The notes beneath the pieces were generated by a model. It was not told where the DNA came from, ran no database searches, and was given only the letters and a program-made list of their open reading frames with translations. This document shows, in pieces, positions 34,314 to 56,103 of a DNA stretch of 64,000 nucleotides. Within the stretch, counting starts at the first letter, position 1. Each line of letters starts with the position of its first letter. Location of the stretch: NCBI GenBank assembly GCA_027186245.1, contig CP114484.1:12844001-12908000 (forward strand). The letters are read 5' to 3'. Source of the DNA: Coriaria nepalensis. Its lineage: Eukaryota; Streptophyta; Magnoliopsida; Cucurbitales; Coriariaceae. Both the position numbers and the translations under genes were made by a program.

Positions 34314-36342
34314 ATCTAATTAGTCACCTTGACCATTCATTAGATTGGGATAACAGGTATGAGGGCATTGGATTGTTAGGTTTATGTACCTGTTCACGTA
34401 TAGCTGTCAACCTCTGTAGTTAATCTACCCTAAAGAAGATAATATGATTTTGAATTTTATGTCATTTATAACGACTGTTTAAGTTGTATGTCACGATGTT
34501 GGCCGGTTTTTGGTTAGTCTTATTTATCATAGCTTCAATAACCATAAGCTAGTTATCAATATCCTTCAGTTGGTTCGAATTGTTTGGAGATGGTAAGACT
34601 ATATTCAGTGGGTTCAAAGCTGTTGAAAAGAATATCAAGTTAGATACATTCTTGTATGCAAATGATATGAAATTACGTGGTATATTGAATTCTATTTATA
34701 TGGTCATATGGTATATCTAATCCGACAACCACAGCGGTATAAGGAGAATTTTTGATCCATTCATGGCAAAACTTTTTGATTAAATGAAATAGTTCTGGAT
34801 TATAATTTTTAGAAAATGGTTTACACCTTGATGAAGAATGCCTAAAAAGAACAACTGGATGATCCCCACTAACCATATACCGTTGTGTTAGGTTTAATTA
34901 AATCCAACATCTCAAGATCCCTTGGTTTGTGAGACATCAGAAAAAAAGAACTGAAATAATGGACCCATCGCTTTTGCACTTTACAGTATGAATCCACAAA
35001 ACGTCGCAATAATGACGAACCCAAGTTGCCCAGGCCACAGGTACTACAATCACGCGTCGTTTCAGGTAGAATATTAACAATAGACTCTTCCATCTAAAAC
35101 TTAATGACAAGAGCGAGAAACCAACAAGTTGTACCGTAGCATATGCGGGTCTAGTTTTCGCATCAAATCATAAGTATGATGATACTTCGTCTTTATTTGT
35201 CTTTGATTACCATTTTTAATGGAAATGTAACAGAACTGCTCATTTGCTGAATAGGAAATTAGATAGGTAGCACATCACATTCACGGGGTATATTTTTACG
35301 GTAAAACAGTAAACAAACTAGAGAACAAAGGACACCCACCAAACAAACGGTCAGGTGGATGGTACGGTTGAGAAAAAGTGAGGAAGTGGAACATGGAAGC
35401 CAATAATTATGGCTGTACCTAAGAAAGGGCAGGGAGACAACACAAGGCAATTCCAGAAGATAAGGAAACACCCATTTTGATTAGTGACAAAAATAAATAA
35501 ACCCCACCACTTAGTAAAATTTCTAAACTTTTTATATATAATATACAGAAAACAATATGCCTAACCTCGTGGGAACGACATGCCCTGTTTTTTTTTTATC
35601 ATTTCTTCTTTTTTTTTTTTAATCCCTTGTTTTGAGCATCACAGGACTCCCAAAGAAAGAAACCAGATAGGAATATAGGATACGTACGAGTACCCTCTTC
35701 AGATCTGTAATAAACAATAGAAATATCTAAATATTTGAACAGTTAGAATAATAATAACACAGATTGGCAGGGGGCTTGTATGTGATTAAATTAATGTAAG
35801 TGTTAAGAAACAATTACCAAATTAATTCAACTCAGAAAATCCAAAGGGTTGTTTATTTTTCCAAACAGAAGTAAAAAGGATCCAACATCTAGAAAAATAG
35901 ACAGGTGAAAAACTATCTCCACGGTTTCTAACAAGTGTAAGAAATGACAAGTCAAATGACCGACACTGATTCCAACATAAATGAGAGGAATTTAAAAAAT
36001 CAATAGAGCTGGACCAGTTTGGCAGACCAAATGAGCACAAAATTGATTGAAAATGACCCTATGATTTTTGGAATCTAGACCCTCTTATATGACTAAATCA
36101 TACATAATCTTTGTCCGAAAATAAATCATACGTAATAAGACACAATTCACCCATGAATTTGGGTAACAAAATCCTTAAGAAAAAGGGATTTCATAATAGA
36201 TTATTAATTACTTCATGTAGAAAAAATATGTTTTATAATAATATGACGAGGAAACAACTCCTTGATTGACTAATATATGCTACAAATACTAAATGATGAG
36301 AGAAAAGATAGACTAACCTTCTAAGTTCTTGACTTCCATTTC
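34314..36342. other. Intergenic region between SDF2 and ARM gene
   Basis: The 3' flanks of two convergent genes. Short open frames on the minus strand around 34673-35093 have no recognisable family. T-rich runs occur near 35590-35620. I see no supported gene. Confidence 0.5.
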
Positions 36343-38018
36343 TTAAAATGGTAAGCTTTTTGAAGTTGAGCTTGATGTGAGCGACTTGAAATGATCCGAG
36401 GGAACAAACTCTTGAGGCAGATTAGCCCTCTTCACAATCCTTCTCATATTGTTCTGTAAACTCTGTTGCACTAACAGATTCACTGCCTTCTTCTCCTTAC
36501 TCAACATTGTATTTTCCACTTCTTCCACTTCTTCCACACATTTATCCGAACCCACAACATTTGAGCTCATAGAAGAAGATGAACCTGCACAAATAGGAGC
36601 CGACACAACTGCACCCGAATTCCCATGAAAATTCTCTGAAACAACCTTTCCCTTATTTACTCTTAAACACTCCAAGATCCTAGAAGCCCTTTTTTGAGCC
36701 AATGTACTACCCAGAAGGGTCAATTCAAGCAAAGCTGATACAATCCCGGCTTCAATCATACTCTGCCGGCCATTATAAGCCGCCTTGTGGGCAATGACCA
36801 TTAAAATGTAGGAGGCCTTTTCTTGACACCCAGGGGAATCACTCCAATTTAAAATATCAATCAATATAGGGAGTGAATCACAAGAAGAGCTCATCGCTTT
36901 CCGCCCTTCAGGGGTTGATACGATATTACTAAGAATTGAAAGGATTCTTTCGCTTATTTCCATGTCACCTAATGTGCTTAGAAGAAATGGAACTAAATCG
37001 GTTTCTAAGATGAATGAGATATTTGAGGGGCAAATGGAGAGGTTGTAGAGTGCTCGTAGAGCATCTTGCTTTGATTGAGAACTGGTTTCCTTGTCCAAGT
37101 CTTGAAGTTTTTTTACTAGGAATGGGATTGCACCAGATGATCCGATTACCGGTTTGTTCGGGTCCAATGCACTCAAGGCGAGGAAATTTGCGGTTATCGG
37201 TTCTGAAACTGATGGATTTGAAGCAGTTTCAGATTCAATAAGACGTAGCATTTTATGAACCACGCCTGCTTTCACTATAGCAGCCTTGTTCCTGCAAACA
37301 GTTAATGTAAAACACTTAACTGAAAACGAAGAGCTTAATTTGGTGCAAAAATAGGGGTGGGGAGTTTCAGTTCAGATCATAGAGAGATAATGACGAAAAC
37401 AGAGTGAGCTTGTAGAAATTGAGCAGTGTGAAGTACTCACAAGTCGTTGCCGATCCCAAGGTTGAGCAAGGCGTAGAGCGAAGCCACCAGAGATTCTTCG
37501 TCTTCCAAATCAAGCATTCCGACTAGAGGAGGTATAGCTCCGAGCATGGCGAGAGTAGCTCTCGCTTCTAAATCTTCCTTCGCCAATAACCTCACCTTGC
37601 TCGCACCGGACTTTCTCTTAGACAAATCCTCGACCTGTAAGTCCTTCACCGCATTTTTTAACTCCTTAAGAGTCTCCTCCTTCTTCTTAGTCTCCAAGTC
37701 GTCGGCCTCAGGTTCCGATGACTCCGCCAGATTAAGAAGATCAGAAAGCTTCTCAGATTTCGCATTCGCTGGCCTTGACTTCTCCCACTGCTTCTCCGGA
37801 GCAGACCTTACGGCGGTGCTTTCTCCGTCTTCATCCATATCAGTGCGGTGGCGACGGTGGCGGGAGCTTCCTCCGCAACTAACAGCGTCGAAGAATTTCC
37901 GACGAAATGCAGCTCCGGAGAATACTGTCCAGAGACGAAAATTACTGCCGGCATTGTTGCCTGAGTGAGGACGTTGGAGTACTAAAGATCCAACGTCGTT
38001 TCGGTGACAGTTGGCCAT
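36343..38018 (-). CDS. ARM-repeat superfamily protein
   Basis: Two exons on the minus strand (38018-37441 and 37291-36343) give about 508 residues. The start MANCHRNDVGSLVLQRP is the conserved opening I recall for this group; an upstream in-frame extension lacks family support. Residues 1 to about 130 are low-complexity and charged. An armadillo-repeat superhelix follows (KVRLLAKEDLEARATLAMLGAIPPLVGML, SLYALLNLGIGND, AIPFLVKKL, ALRALYNLS, ILSILSNIVSTPEGR, KASYILMVIAHKA, AGIVSALLELTLLGS). A Ser-rich linker and the basic QNNMRRIVKRANLPQEF motif close the protein. No U-box is present, so E3 ligase activity is not supported. ARM repeats mediate protein binding, and the partner is unknown. Its counterpart sits between PDS5C or SDF2 and CHD3 genes in Arabidopsis. 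Confidence 0.88.
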
Positions 38019-39757
38019 TTCCACAAAAACCAATTCCTCAATGTAACAAACTACTACATTTCCCGGAAAACGAACAGAGATTCTCCAGTTTTTCCTCTTC
38101 TGCACAGAACGATCAGTCCTAGCTTATGACTTTACTAATATTTATTTACTTACTCGGGGAGAGAGAGAGAGAGAGAGAGAGAGAAGGAGAAGGAGAGGGG
38201 GAGCTTCCGAAATAAGCCACGACCTTCATGAGTTTTTTGGCATGGAGAAATGTGCAGAGTTGCAGAGTTTTCTCTTGTTTATTGTAGAAAGGTGTATCGT
38301 ACAAACGGCGTCAGAACAATCAGAACCGTCGTTTTTGCCTTTTTTTTTGTTTCGATTTTCTTCGTGTCTATCACTATGAATCAGTAAGACCCAATCAGAC
38401 GGTGTGGGATAAGCACCAAGTTAGTCAGTGGTGGATTCAGCGTGTTCTGATTTGGTGGGTGTATAATAATACTATAGAGTGGCGGAGTATTGAATTCTGT
38501 GTTGGTGTGTATTCGTGCTCTCTCATTCTGACTTTTTGTTTTCATCTTTTGTCAAGGACATAAAAAAAATTATCATCAGTTAAGGATATATATAATTCAT
38601 CTTTTCTTTTTTCTTTTTTAATTGTTAATTCCGTTTTTTCTTTCTTATTTATAAAAATATATATTTTTTAATAGAGGTAATAAAATTATTTAACAATTTT
38701 AATAATAAATATATTTAAATTATATTTTATTTTAATTATTTAGACTCCGTCTATATCAATATTTAATAATAAAAATTATCATTTATGCCTACATTTCACT
38801 AATTATAATAAAATATTATTTTTAGTATTTAAAAAATACCCACTAAGGAAAATATAAATGAAATTAAATATATTTATTTATTTATATTTATATTTATATT
38901 TATATGAGAAATTTATGTGTATGCAACGGCAGAAAAGAAGAAGAAAATTTGAATAATATTTGCTAATAAAGAAATATGCAGTGAGTAGGTTGTGTTAATA
39001 AATGGGCTGCACCCATTTGGCATATCACGTAATGAATGGGCAAAAGGAGTTAAAAAGGAAAATATAAATATATATATGGGCATGTCTCAAGTTGGTGTAC
39101 GGATATTAGTTTATTTTTATTTTTATTTTTATTTTTATTTTCATTTTATATAACTATGGTATGTAAATGGTTAAATTGTTTGCACCAATTAGGCAACTAT
39201 GCACCTAAACCAATTGATCATACAACATTTGGTCGGGGGTTAAAACAAATTTCTGATCGTAGTTTTTCATTCTCATAACGACAATATGGATTGATGAAGC
39301 AATCTTAATAATATATACGTTAAGATTGATATAGCCATATTTGCTTATTATGCACGTAGTTTTCATCCGTACGGATGACATCTCGTAATGACCATCTTCT
39401 GCTCTGTAAGACTATTGATTTGTCTGAATATGTTTTGTGGGCGAGGAGTAAAGAGGCTTCTTTGCTCAGGCCATCAAGTGTGTCGGAATGAAGCAACGTA
39501 CGTCGATGAGAGCCGTATGCGGTAATGTAAATCACTCAAATATGAGTGCAATGCCGGTGAAAAAGGAAGATTGATTTATTGTTACTGGCAGGTAGAAATG
39601 GTCAAAAAAGTGAAGGAGAAGAAGTATACGAGTAAAAACTGTACGGCCATTACTCTTCTCGATGGGATAAAAACTCTTTACTTCTGTCATGTTCGAATGT
39701 TTTCATATCACGTGATGCCAGTTTCAACTTTCGAGCAAATATAAAAATAGGACTGTT
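38019..39757. other. Intergenic region with GA repeat
   Basis: A GA microsatellite at 38160-38184 lies about 140 bp upstream of the ARM gene start, probably in its leader or core promoter. The rest is AT-rich, with ATTTTT repeats near 39114-39142. A short open frame at 39320-39535 (minus) is not supported as a gene. Confidence 0.5.
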
Positions 39758-39831
39758 TGCTCTCGTTGAGAGTCGAACTCAAGACCTCCCGCTTACTAAA
39801 CGGGTGCTCTAACCAACTGAGCTACGAGAGC
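39758..39831 (-). tRNA. tRNA-Thr (anticodon AGU)
   Basis: The 74-nt minus-strand sequence folds as a full cloverleaf. The acceptor stem GCTCTCG pairs with CGAGAGC, with discriminator A. The D-arm begins TAGCTCAGTTGGTTAGAGC (A box) and the T-arm has GTTCGACTC (B box). The anticodon stem CCCGT/GCGGG closes the loop TTAGTAA, so the anticodon is AGT, read as IGU after deamination, decoding threonine. No intron. A T5 run just downstream (minus strand, about 39748-39744) suits Pol III termination. It stands alone between two Pol II genes. Confidence 0.97.
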
Positions 39832-41339
39832 TTTTTTCTGAAACTGCTTTACCTAATAATATAATACCACTTATTTTTGTGTCAATGACACGGTAAAAAA
39901 TAATATAGGTGCATGAATTACTACTAATCAAGCTAAGTTTGGACTTTGGGTCGAAGAAAACTCTAGCTTCTTAAAGTTTTGTACTTGCTTAGCAAGATTG
40001 GGGTAGTCCATCCCTGAATAGACGAACCACTGGTTAAATTCATAAGAGCGCCACACACACACACACACACCTCGTGGGATTATTCAACCGTTTCGGTTTT
40101 TATTGGATCAATTTATCAGTTTTTTATCATTTGGTTATATTCAATCGAAATCTAGTTTTTATTTTAATATATATTTTTTAAATTTATATAACATATTTAG
40201 ATTTTCAAATTTATAGTAAAAAGTATATTTATTATTTTTTCTTCGTAAATTTGTTGTTAAAATAATTATTTATTAATTTATGAATAATAATAATATAATA
40301 TTAAAAAACTTGTGAGATAATATTTTAATTTATATATTAGATTAGTTTTCTAAACTTATGCGATATTCAAAATATTATAGATTATGTAAATAAATAAAAA
40401 ATCATTTTTAATTAAAGATTGAAAACTTTGCAAATATATACCTAGCCCTAAAGAGATAAGAATTAGGGTTTTCCAAACGGTGTTACTGTTAAGTCTTTTT
40501 TTTTTTTTGTAGTCTTTTGTTATTGCCATGATTGAATTATTTGATCCAAATTCATTATTAATGGGATCAATGATAATTTCAACAAGAACAAAGATTAGTT
40601 AACCTCCTAATACAAAAAGATAATATGATTATTTAGTTACACTAATAATTTGTTATTGTATAATAGGAATTTATACCTCCAAATAATTTATAAAAAACCA
40701 ACATATATATATATATATGTTTTTAATGGCACGTATTTATTTTAACTCAAACTTTAAATGAACCTTTAATTTTACGAATTTATAACATTTAATATTTAAA
40801 ATAATCGTTACGGATGTTTTATTCCGAAATTCTACCATCGCCGTGAGATTAGTCTCTCTTCTCTCCACTCGCCGTTACTCACCCGTTCCGACTTCTAACG
40901 CTTTTCCTAAATCAGGTTTCCGGCCGGTGTCATACTGGGTCGCCGGATCCGACAAATCTCCGGTAATTCTTATACTCTCTCTCTACCTCTCTTCTCTCTT
41001 CGACACAACTGCGCACTAGCTCACATAAAAAGCAAGTAGTTCAACTTTTCTTTCCCTCTTCCTCATTTCTAAAACAATGGCGGTAAATTTCGGTCTATAG
41101 CGACTACTGAGCTGTTTCTCGACGGAATACATACTTAGGTTTTCGGTAGTACTATCCGGGACGTGATTAGTTCGTAGGTTCAGCTGTGGGATTGGATTTT
41201 CCGTTGTTGTTTGGCTCTGAGTTTAGCTCAGACTGTAATATCATTTATTTTTTAGACCTAGGGTTTCCTTGGTGGGAGGGATGAATTCCATTTCCGTATT
41301 GCACGTCAATAACAGTGAGTTTTCTATTTCTCGCAGAAT
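39832..41339. other. Intergenic region and PICKLE 5' leader with a leader intron
   Basis: A CA microsatellite lies near 40052-40070, then AT-rich spacer to about 40830. From about 40840 the composition becomes CT-rich and likely transcribed. A leader exon probably ends at about 40961 (CTCCG before GTAATT) and a leader intron ends at the CGCAG at 41332-41336, three bases before the start codon. No other gene was recognised. Confidence 0.5.
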
Positions 41340-50024
<8,685 letters not shown>

Positions 50025-51032
50025 GAGGAAAATGAGTGATCTAACTTGTTTGTACTTTACATGTTTACACGATCGTTAGCATTTAATACTCATTAGTGAT
50101 TCACTTAGGCAAAGGAAACAAAGAAATTAAAGAAAGGAGATAAATCTTTCTTAAATAGCGTGGTTGGAAATTGTAAAGAATCTTAACCATAAACTTAATC
50201 AAAGACAAATCTCTTTAAGACTAGTGCTAATGAAATATTCAACTGGTAGAAGCTGATTTGCTGTGAGTAAGTATTTGGTGTAATGTCATATAATTTGATC
50301 CAACGGTCAAGGATTGCATCTAATATCATTCCTTATTATGCTTTGTGGTATTTTGTTTGTTTTTGGTTTTTTTATTTTTTTTCCGGAAACATGTTAGCGG
50401 ATGAATTGAGGTTAGAATTGGTTTGCTTCCTCTCCTCGGATGAAAAAGAAATAAATGATTAAGGTCTTTCTCTGAGGACTAAATTTTTTCCCGGACTCGG
50501 ACCCGGACCCGGACCCGCCCAGTATGTAACATTTCTCTTTATATTTCTCATAAAAATTAAATCAAAATGATTATCATTTTTTTTATTTGATTTGTTTTTA
50601 CTTAAAATAAATAATTCTTTTAATTCTTTAAACATTCAAAATAAGAAATCGTTCCTATATGCATTTTATATAGAATTGAATGATTTATTCATTTACTCAT
50701 AATTTTTTTCGTAATATTTAAATTCTTGTAGAAATATTAAATAACTTTTAAAAAAATTTAATTAAAAAAGTCTTTAAATACGATGTCTTATTTTTCTTCA
50801 AAATCATTTTTTGTTTCTAATTTCTTATATAACCAAATAAAAAATAATGAATCATTCATTCCATTAGACTCATTCTCGTTCCCTCTCGTGGTATTTGGGA
50901 TGAAGAGAGAGATAAAATTAATCAACTAAACAGAAAACAAACAAAAAAAAGTCTATTAGTACATATAGAACTAGTTGTCGGAATTTCTATAATTAAAGAT
51001 TGGAGTTAAGTATGATCATGAACCAATCAGGA
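50025..51032. other. Intergenic region between PICKLE and response regulator
   Basis: The 3' flanks of two convergent genes. A short CGGACC repeat occurs at about 50494-50518. Otherwise AT-rich with no gene seen. Confidence 0.5.
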
Positions 51033-53395
51033 TCAGATGCATGTTCCAAGAGCATAAGTACTATCACATCCAAACTCCCCTTCCAATAATTTCACCCCAT
51101 CTTGTTCCTACATCACCAAAATCAACTGTCAATTAGTTCCACATATCATTACCAAATTCTAAAATTAAAAATAAAAACTAAGCAAAACACCTGTTTAGTC
51201 ATGGCCCGAGCCAAATCTTCCAAGGAACCAAAACTGTCTTTCACCTTCTCTGGATGACCCAGAAACTCCGACCGTGCGATCAAATCGAAATCCTCATTCC
51301 CGGAAAAAACCATACTTCCGTCCCCCAACATTTGAGCTGCCCCATCATTAACATCAACCACAGAATTCTCCCATCCTTGAAATGGCATATCCGTAATTAT
51401 CTGCCGATCACATCTAATACTACTACTGCTACAACTCATTTGAGACGAACTTGGTAGAAAAGCATTTGCTTCGACCCTGGAAGATTGGACAGGGGTCATC
51501 CAACTGTCATTACATAGACCGTTATTTACAAAACCGGGCGAAACAGAAGATTGAGATAAAAGATGTCCGAATTGTACTCCTTGTGTTTCTTGACACTGTC
51601 CCGAAGATGATACCAAGGACATATTAGATAAAGTAAGAGTAGGATTATTGCTCGAGCTAGCAACGGTCAATTTTTCATCAGGAAGGCCGTTTAGAATCCG
51701 CAAAGCAGGGGAGAAATCTCCAACAGAGTTGATATTGTGCTTGCTATAGTTGATCGAGTTATTCAATCGGAATTTTCTGGAAGGAGAAGGAAGTGTCTGG
51801 ATTCCCATATTATACGGTGTATTCAATCTATCAAGCATTCCAGAATTCGGGTTGGATTGAAAATAACTGTTGTTATGATACTGTGAAGAGGATCCGGCTA
51901 AAGTATGTAAGTTTTTGAACTGGTTAAGGGAATTGATTTGCATATAGGAAGAATCTGTGAGTGTAGAATGTTGCTGCAGGCTTGCCACTGAGCTGATTCT
52001 TTTCAGGTAAAGCCTATATTTCTTCAGCCATTGGATTCATTATCAGAATCAAGCATTTCTCGAAAGAAATTATGAACAATTCGAGGACAGGAAGATTATA
52101 AATTTTACCTGGAGATGACTTGCTACATTTTCCCTTGTAAGCTTTTCTACGTTCATCAAATCTAGGATTCTCTTCGGCACAGCTTCTGCATCCAAATCAA
52201 GCAATAGGAGATTGTACGTTAAAAGATGTAAAACCAGAATTACACTATAGATGGTGAGAACATACTGTCTATGCCGAGCTGGTTAACTGCATTTACGAAT
52301 TTGCGGTGGAGCTCAACGGACCAAACAACCCGAGGCTTCTTTTGGGCCGACGGGTCTTCAATATCCAGCCCATTATCGTCATGCTCCTCATCGTCATCTT
52401 CATTTGGGTCCTTCCTTCTTTTATTGAGCTTCCCACTTTGATCCACATTTCCCATCCCGGCGAATCCTCCTCCATTCCTAAACTGAGTCTTGTCATGATT
52501 TCCAGAATTAATCTTGTCCTTTGGATCGAACTTCTTTCTACGAATCACATGCTGCCATATATTCTGTAGTTCCTCAATCCGAACGGGCTTAAGCAAATAA
52601 TCACAGGCACCATGAGTAATCCCCTTCATGACCAGCTTTGTATCTCCATTTGCAGATAACACTATTTTACATATTTATGTTCAGATTAGTGTGCTGCAAT
52701 TTCTATCAAGTAGAGATTTTTCAATGGTGATAAAGACTTACTAATGACTGGTAGGTCCATCTCCAAGCCAACAAGCTCAAGAAGCTTAAACCCATCCATG
52801 TCAGGCATGTGGACATCACTGATAACTAGATCAAATCTGTTCTTGTTTTCTCTCAACATTTTTAGTGCTGTTATTGCCTGACTTGTTGTAGTCACTGAAT
52901 AATCCATCAATCAATACACGGGTGAAAAAAAAAAATCCCCCACTAAGATTTTAGTATTGTAGACATGTTCCCTAAAGTACTTGGTACTATAGAAAGTATT
53001 ATGTCTAATTATTAATGTTGATTTACGAACACAAAACAGAGGGTGACAGAACATGGAATTGAGCAGAAGAAAATAAATTATGTTCGTGTCACAAAATATC
53101 AATAGAATCTTTTAGACCATCTGAGATTAATTACGGAGAGTGTATTTAAAATCCACGAATGATATGGATATGACAAATGTGTAAGCAAGGCAAAAGTTGT
53201 TCAAACAAATGAACAAAAACAGAGCATTAAAAGAGAGAGAGGGAGAGAGAGGGAAGAGGCAAAACCGTGATATTGGCAGCGACGAAGCAGAGTTTCTAAG
53301 AGCAAGAGACAAGTAGGATCGTCGTCGACGGCTAGAACACGCATACCGACCGGGAACTGATCGTTTGGATCCTCTATACTCTGCTCAACCGTCAT
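51033..53395 (-). CDS. Type-B response regulator (ARR10/ARR12-like)
   Basis: Type-B regulators are the transcriptional output of cytokinin two-component signalling. Phosphotransfer to a receiver Asp releases DNA binding by a GARP/Myb domain. Six exons on the minus strand give about 553 residues: 53395-53266, 52894-52742, 52661-52266, 52185-52109, 52021-51191 and 51107-51033. The receiver has VLAVDDDP (acidic pair), [10 protein letters not shown] (phospho-acceptor Asp) and LLKPV (conserved Lys). An acidic DDDEEHDDN linker follows, then the GARP domain [52 protein letters not shown]. The C-terminal half is Ser/Asn/Gln-rich, typical of activation regions, ending LGTCI. All joins keep frame. It follows PICKLE, as ARR12 does in Arabidopsis. 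Confidence 0.95.
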
Positions 53396-56103
53396 TTTTC
53401 TTCTTCTTCTTCTTCTTCTTATGACGCTGTGGAGATAAGGAGTTGAAAAAGAAGAAAGAGCAATTAGCTTAGTATATGGGTCTGATTTTCAGGAATCTGA
53501 TTGGGGAACATGGAATTTCCTCTCCTTATTCTTTGCACTCTCCTCTCTCTCTCTCTCTCTCTAACTGATGGAAGAGAGAGAATCGGATTAATTAATTGAT
53601 TTTCTTCCGATGAGAAAAACTTCATCTTATAATGAAAAAGGTGTTTCGTATAATTTTCATCTTATTTTATATAGAAAAACTTCTTGTCGGACTCATGCAC
53701 TGTTACATAAATGAGTACGGAAATTATGATTAAATATTAATATTAAAAGTTCCCTCTTTTGAGGACTGCTTTATTTTTTCACTTTTTAAGACCTCGACAC
53801 TCTGAAAAAGGTCAACCTTTATCAGATGGGTTTTCTGTACTTAAATTTGACTTGACTCCTCCCCCCACAAGAGTTCTTCAATTCCACAAACTTTTTTCTT
53901 AATATTTATATTTCTAAATATAATCAAAGTAGAACTTTTATATTATTGGAGCATCATTGTTCATTTCAAATGGCGATAGTGAATTTGTTCTTTCTTCCCT
54001 TTGACTTTTTTTGTTTGTGAGTCAAGTAAATAAAACAGATTCATGTTTCAAACATCATTCCTCAATCAAATTGTCAAACATAAACAAAGCGCATGTTATA
54101 AATTCATATAGTTAATATATATTATATTATTTTTATATATTAAAATAAAAATATCATTATAATTAAAATTAAGGGACGATCGACCCTCCAACCGAAAGGA
54201 TAAGAGGAACTATATCTCTCTCGTATCTTTCCTCTTTAGTGTCGAAAGATTTGGTCTTTAATTAGGACATCATCACCAACTTCCCTTACGTACCAATACA
54301 TTATACATTTTTGTGACGACGTGTAGTTTTAACGTGGACCGCAAATAAATTATAAATAAATGAAAAAAGAGGGGAGAGCGTGGCGACGACAGCTCATGGG
54401 GCTGCGTAATATTTGAGCAGAAGCGACGTCTTTTAAGGACTGCGTCAGGGCGTTGAATAAAAGTTCGTGGGAGAAGTTAAATAATATTTACTTTAATATT
54501 ATTAATTTATATTGAAACCAGAGAATGCATGTGACATTAAAACTAGTACTCATTCAACTTTATATCCTACTTATCCTTATACGTATACGTATACTTATAC
54601 GTATACGTATACTTATACGATATTTATTTCATTTTAAGAGTTGGACGAGTGTTTAATGATATAATTAAATATTAGTAATAATAAGGATATTTCTGACTAC
54701 AATGTGTTTGTAATTCTAGCTGATTTGTTGGGCTTGTTGATGGCTTATGACCAGAGAGAGAGAGATTGGACTGGCGATGATATGCGGCGGCTGGCCGCCC
54801 AAAGTATTGGGCATGACATACTCCTCCAAACGGTTTACTAATAGTTGGGCTGGGCCACAGAATATAGTCGAGGAGGCCCGATCAGACCCTTTTTTTTTTT
54901 TTTTCCCCTCAAGTTTAGGTTGTAATTGTAGGCCCAAAGAGGTGCCAAACTAGCAATCTTAATTATTATTACTTTTAATTAAAATATTAGGATATATGGT
55001 CTGAACATAATCATTTTTATGTTTTTTTTTTCTAAATTTTTAAACTAAAAGGGATATTATTTATGGTCAAATTAACTTTGTGGGATTTGATTTGGTTAGA
55101 ATAATTATTAAAATATCGCATAAGGATTTAGAATATAGCAAATATGATATGTCATATCTAATAGGGGCCTTAGAATCAACACCCTTTTAATCGGTCGGCC
55201 ATTTTATCTCAATATCTCATCACACAATTATATATATAAGTATTTATATATAATAATATAATGTATGAAAATATTTTTAATAATTGTGGTAAACTTTAAT
55301 TTATTATATAATTATAAATCATATTCTTATATAAATACGTATGTATGTATGTTTGTATTGACTTTGTACAGATTAGATGTGGTAGGTTGACTAAATATTT
55401 GGGAAAGTTAAGGTTTATGTAGTATGGTTATTAAAAATGGATGAAAGTTGATTCTTGACCATCACACTATGGAAATAAAGAATATCATGTCAAATTCTTG
55501 TAAGGATAATAAAACTTGCTAAAAGAGAAGTTATATACCGCAAGATTATATATATCAAATGACATCTAACAAATATTAAATCAACTATTACAAAAAAAAA
55601 AAAAAAAAAAAAAAAAACACCTTAAAAAATGGTCGGATTAGTTAAGTAATTAGGATGTGCCCTAATTTAACCAATCTACTACTCCACTAACATCTGTAAC
55701 ATGCAATGGATAGTATTGTACATGTAAGCTTCTCTTCTCTTTTGGGTTGTCAGTTGTCACTCCCTACTAGGCATGCACTTGAGAACCAACATAAATCTAA
55801 CAAACAAATATTATCTCATTGATTGCTCAAAAATCATATTTTTATATATATATTTAAGGTGGGATAATACGCAGCACAATAGACCCCAAAATGGGTCACA
55901 ATTGAACACCTTGTCATCTAAATGGGGGAATTTTATCGATTTCTTTAATTTGGTGGGGGCAATTCAAATTTATAATTTTTTAAGTATAGTAATTAACTTC
56001 GAATTTTAACCTGCATAAAACCAAAATCAAAATCAAAACCTTTTTTTTTTTTTTTCTCAATCCCTTTTCGCTATCAAAGAAACATCGATCAGAAGTTTCA
56101 TTG
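53396..56103. other. Long divergent intergenic region
   Basis: CTT and CT microsatellites at about 53398-53420 and 53543-53562 lie in the response-regulator leader or promoter. A TATACG-type repeat occurs at about 54582-54620. Three site II boxes occur at 54846-54936 without a nearby gene start. An A26 run is at 55592-55617. Region 55620-56100 precedes the zinc-finger gene. No extra gene is supported. Confidence 0.5.

Noticed and set aside
34673..35093. Two overlapping minus-strand open frames (67 and 74 codons) that might form a small gene
   Set aside because: No family resemblance, no clear splice sites joining them, and they lie in a convergent 3' flank.
39320..39535. 71-codon minus-strand open frame
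   Set aside because: No recognisable domain or neighbouring exons; consistent with chance in spacer.
55592..55617. A26 run as a retroposon poly(A) tail
   Set aside because: No upstream reverse-transcribed gene body or flanking target duplication could be seen; treated as a simple repeat.
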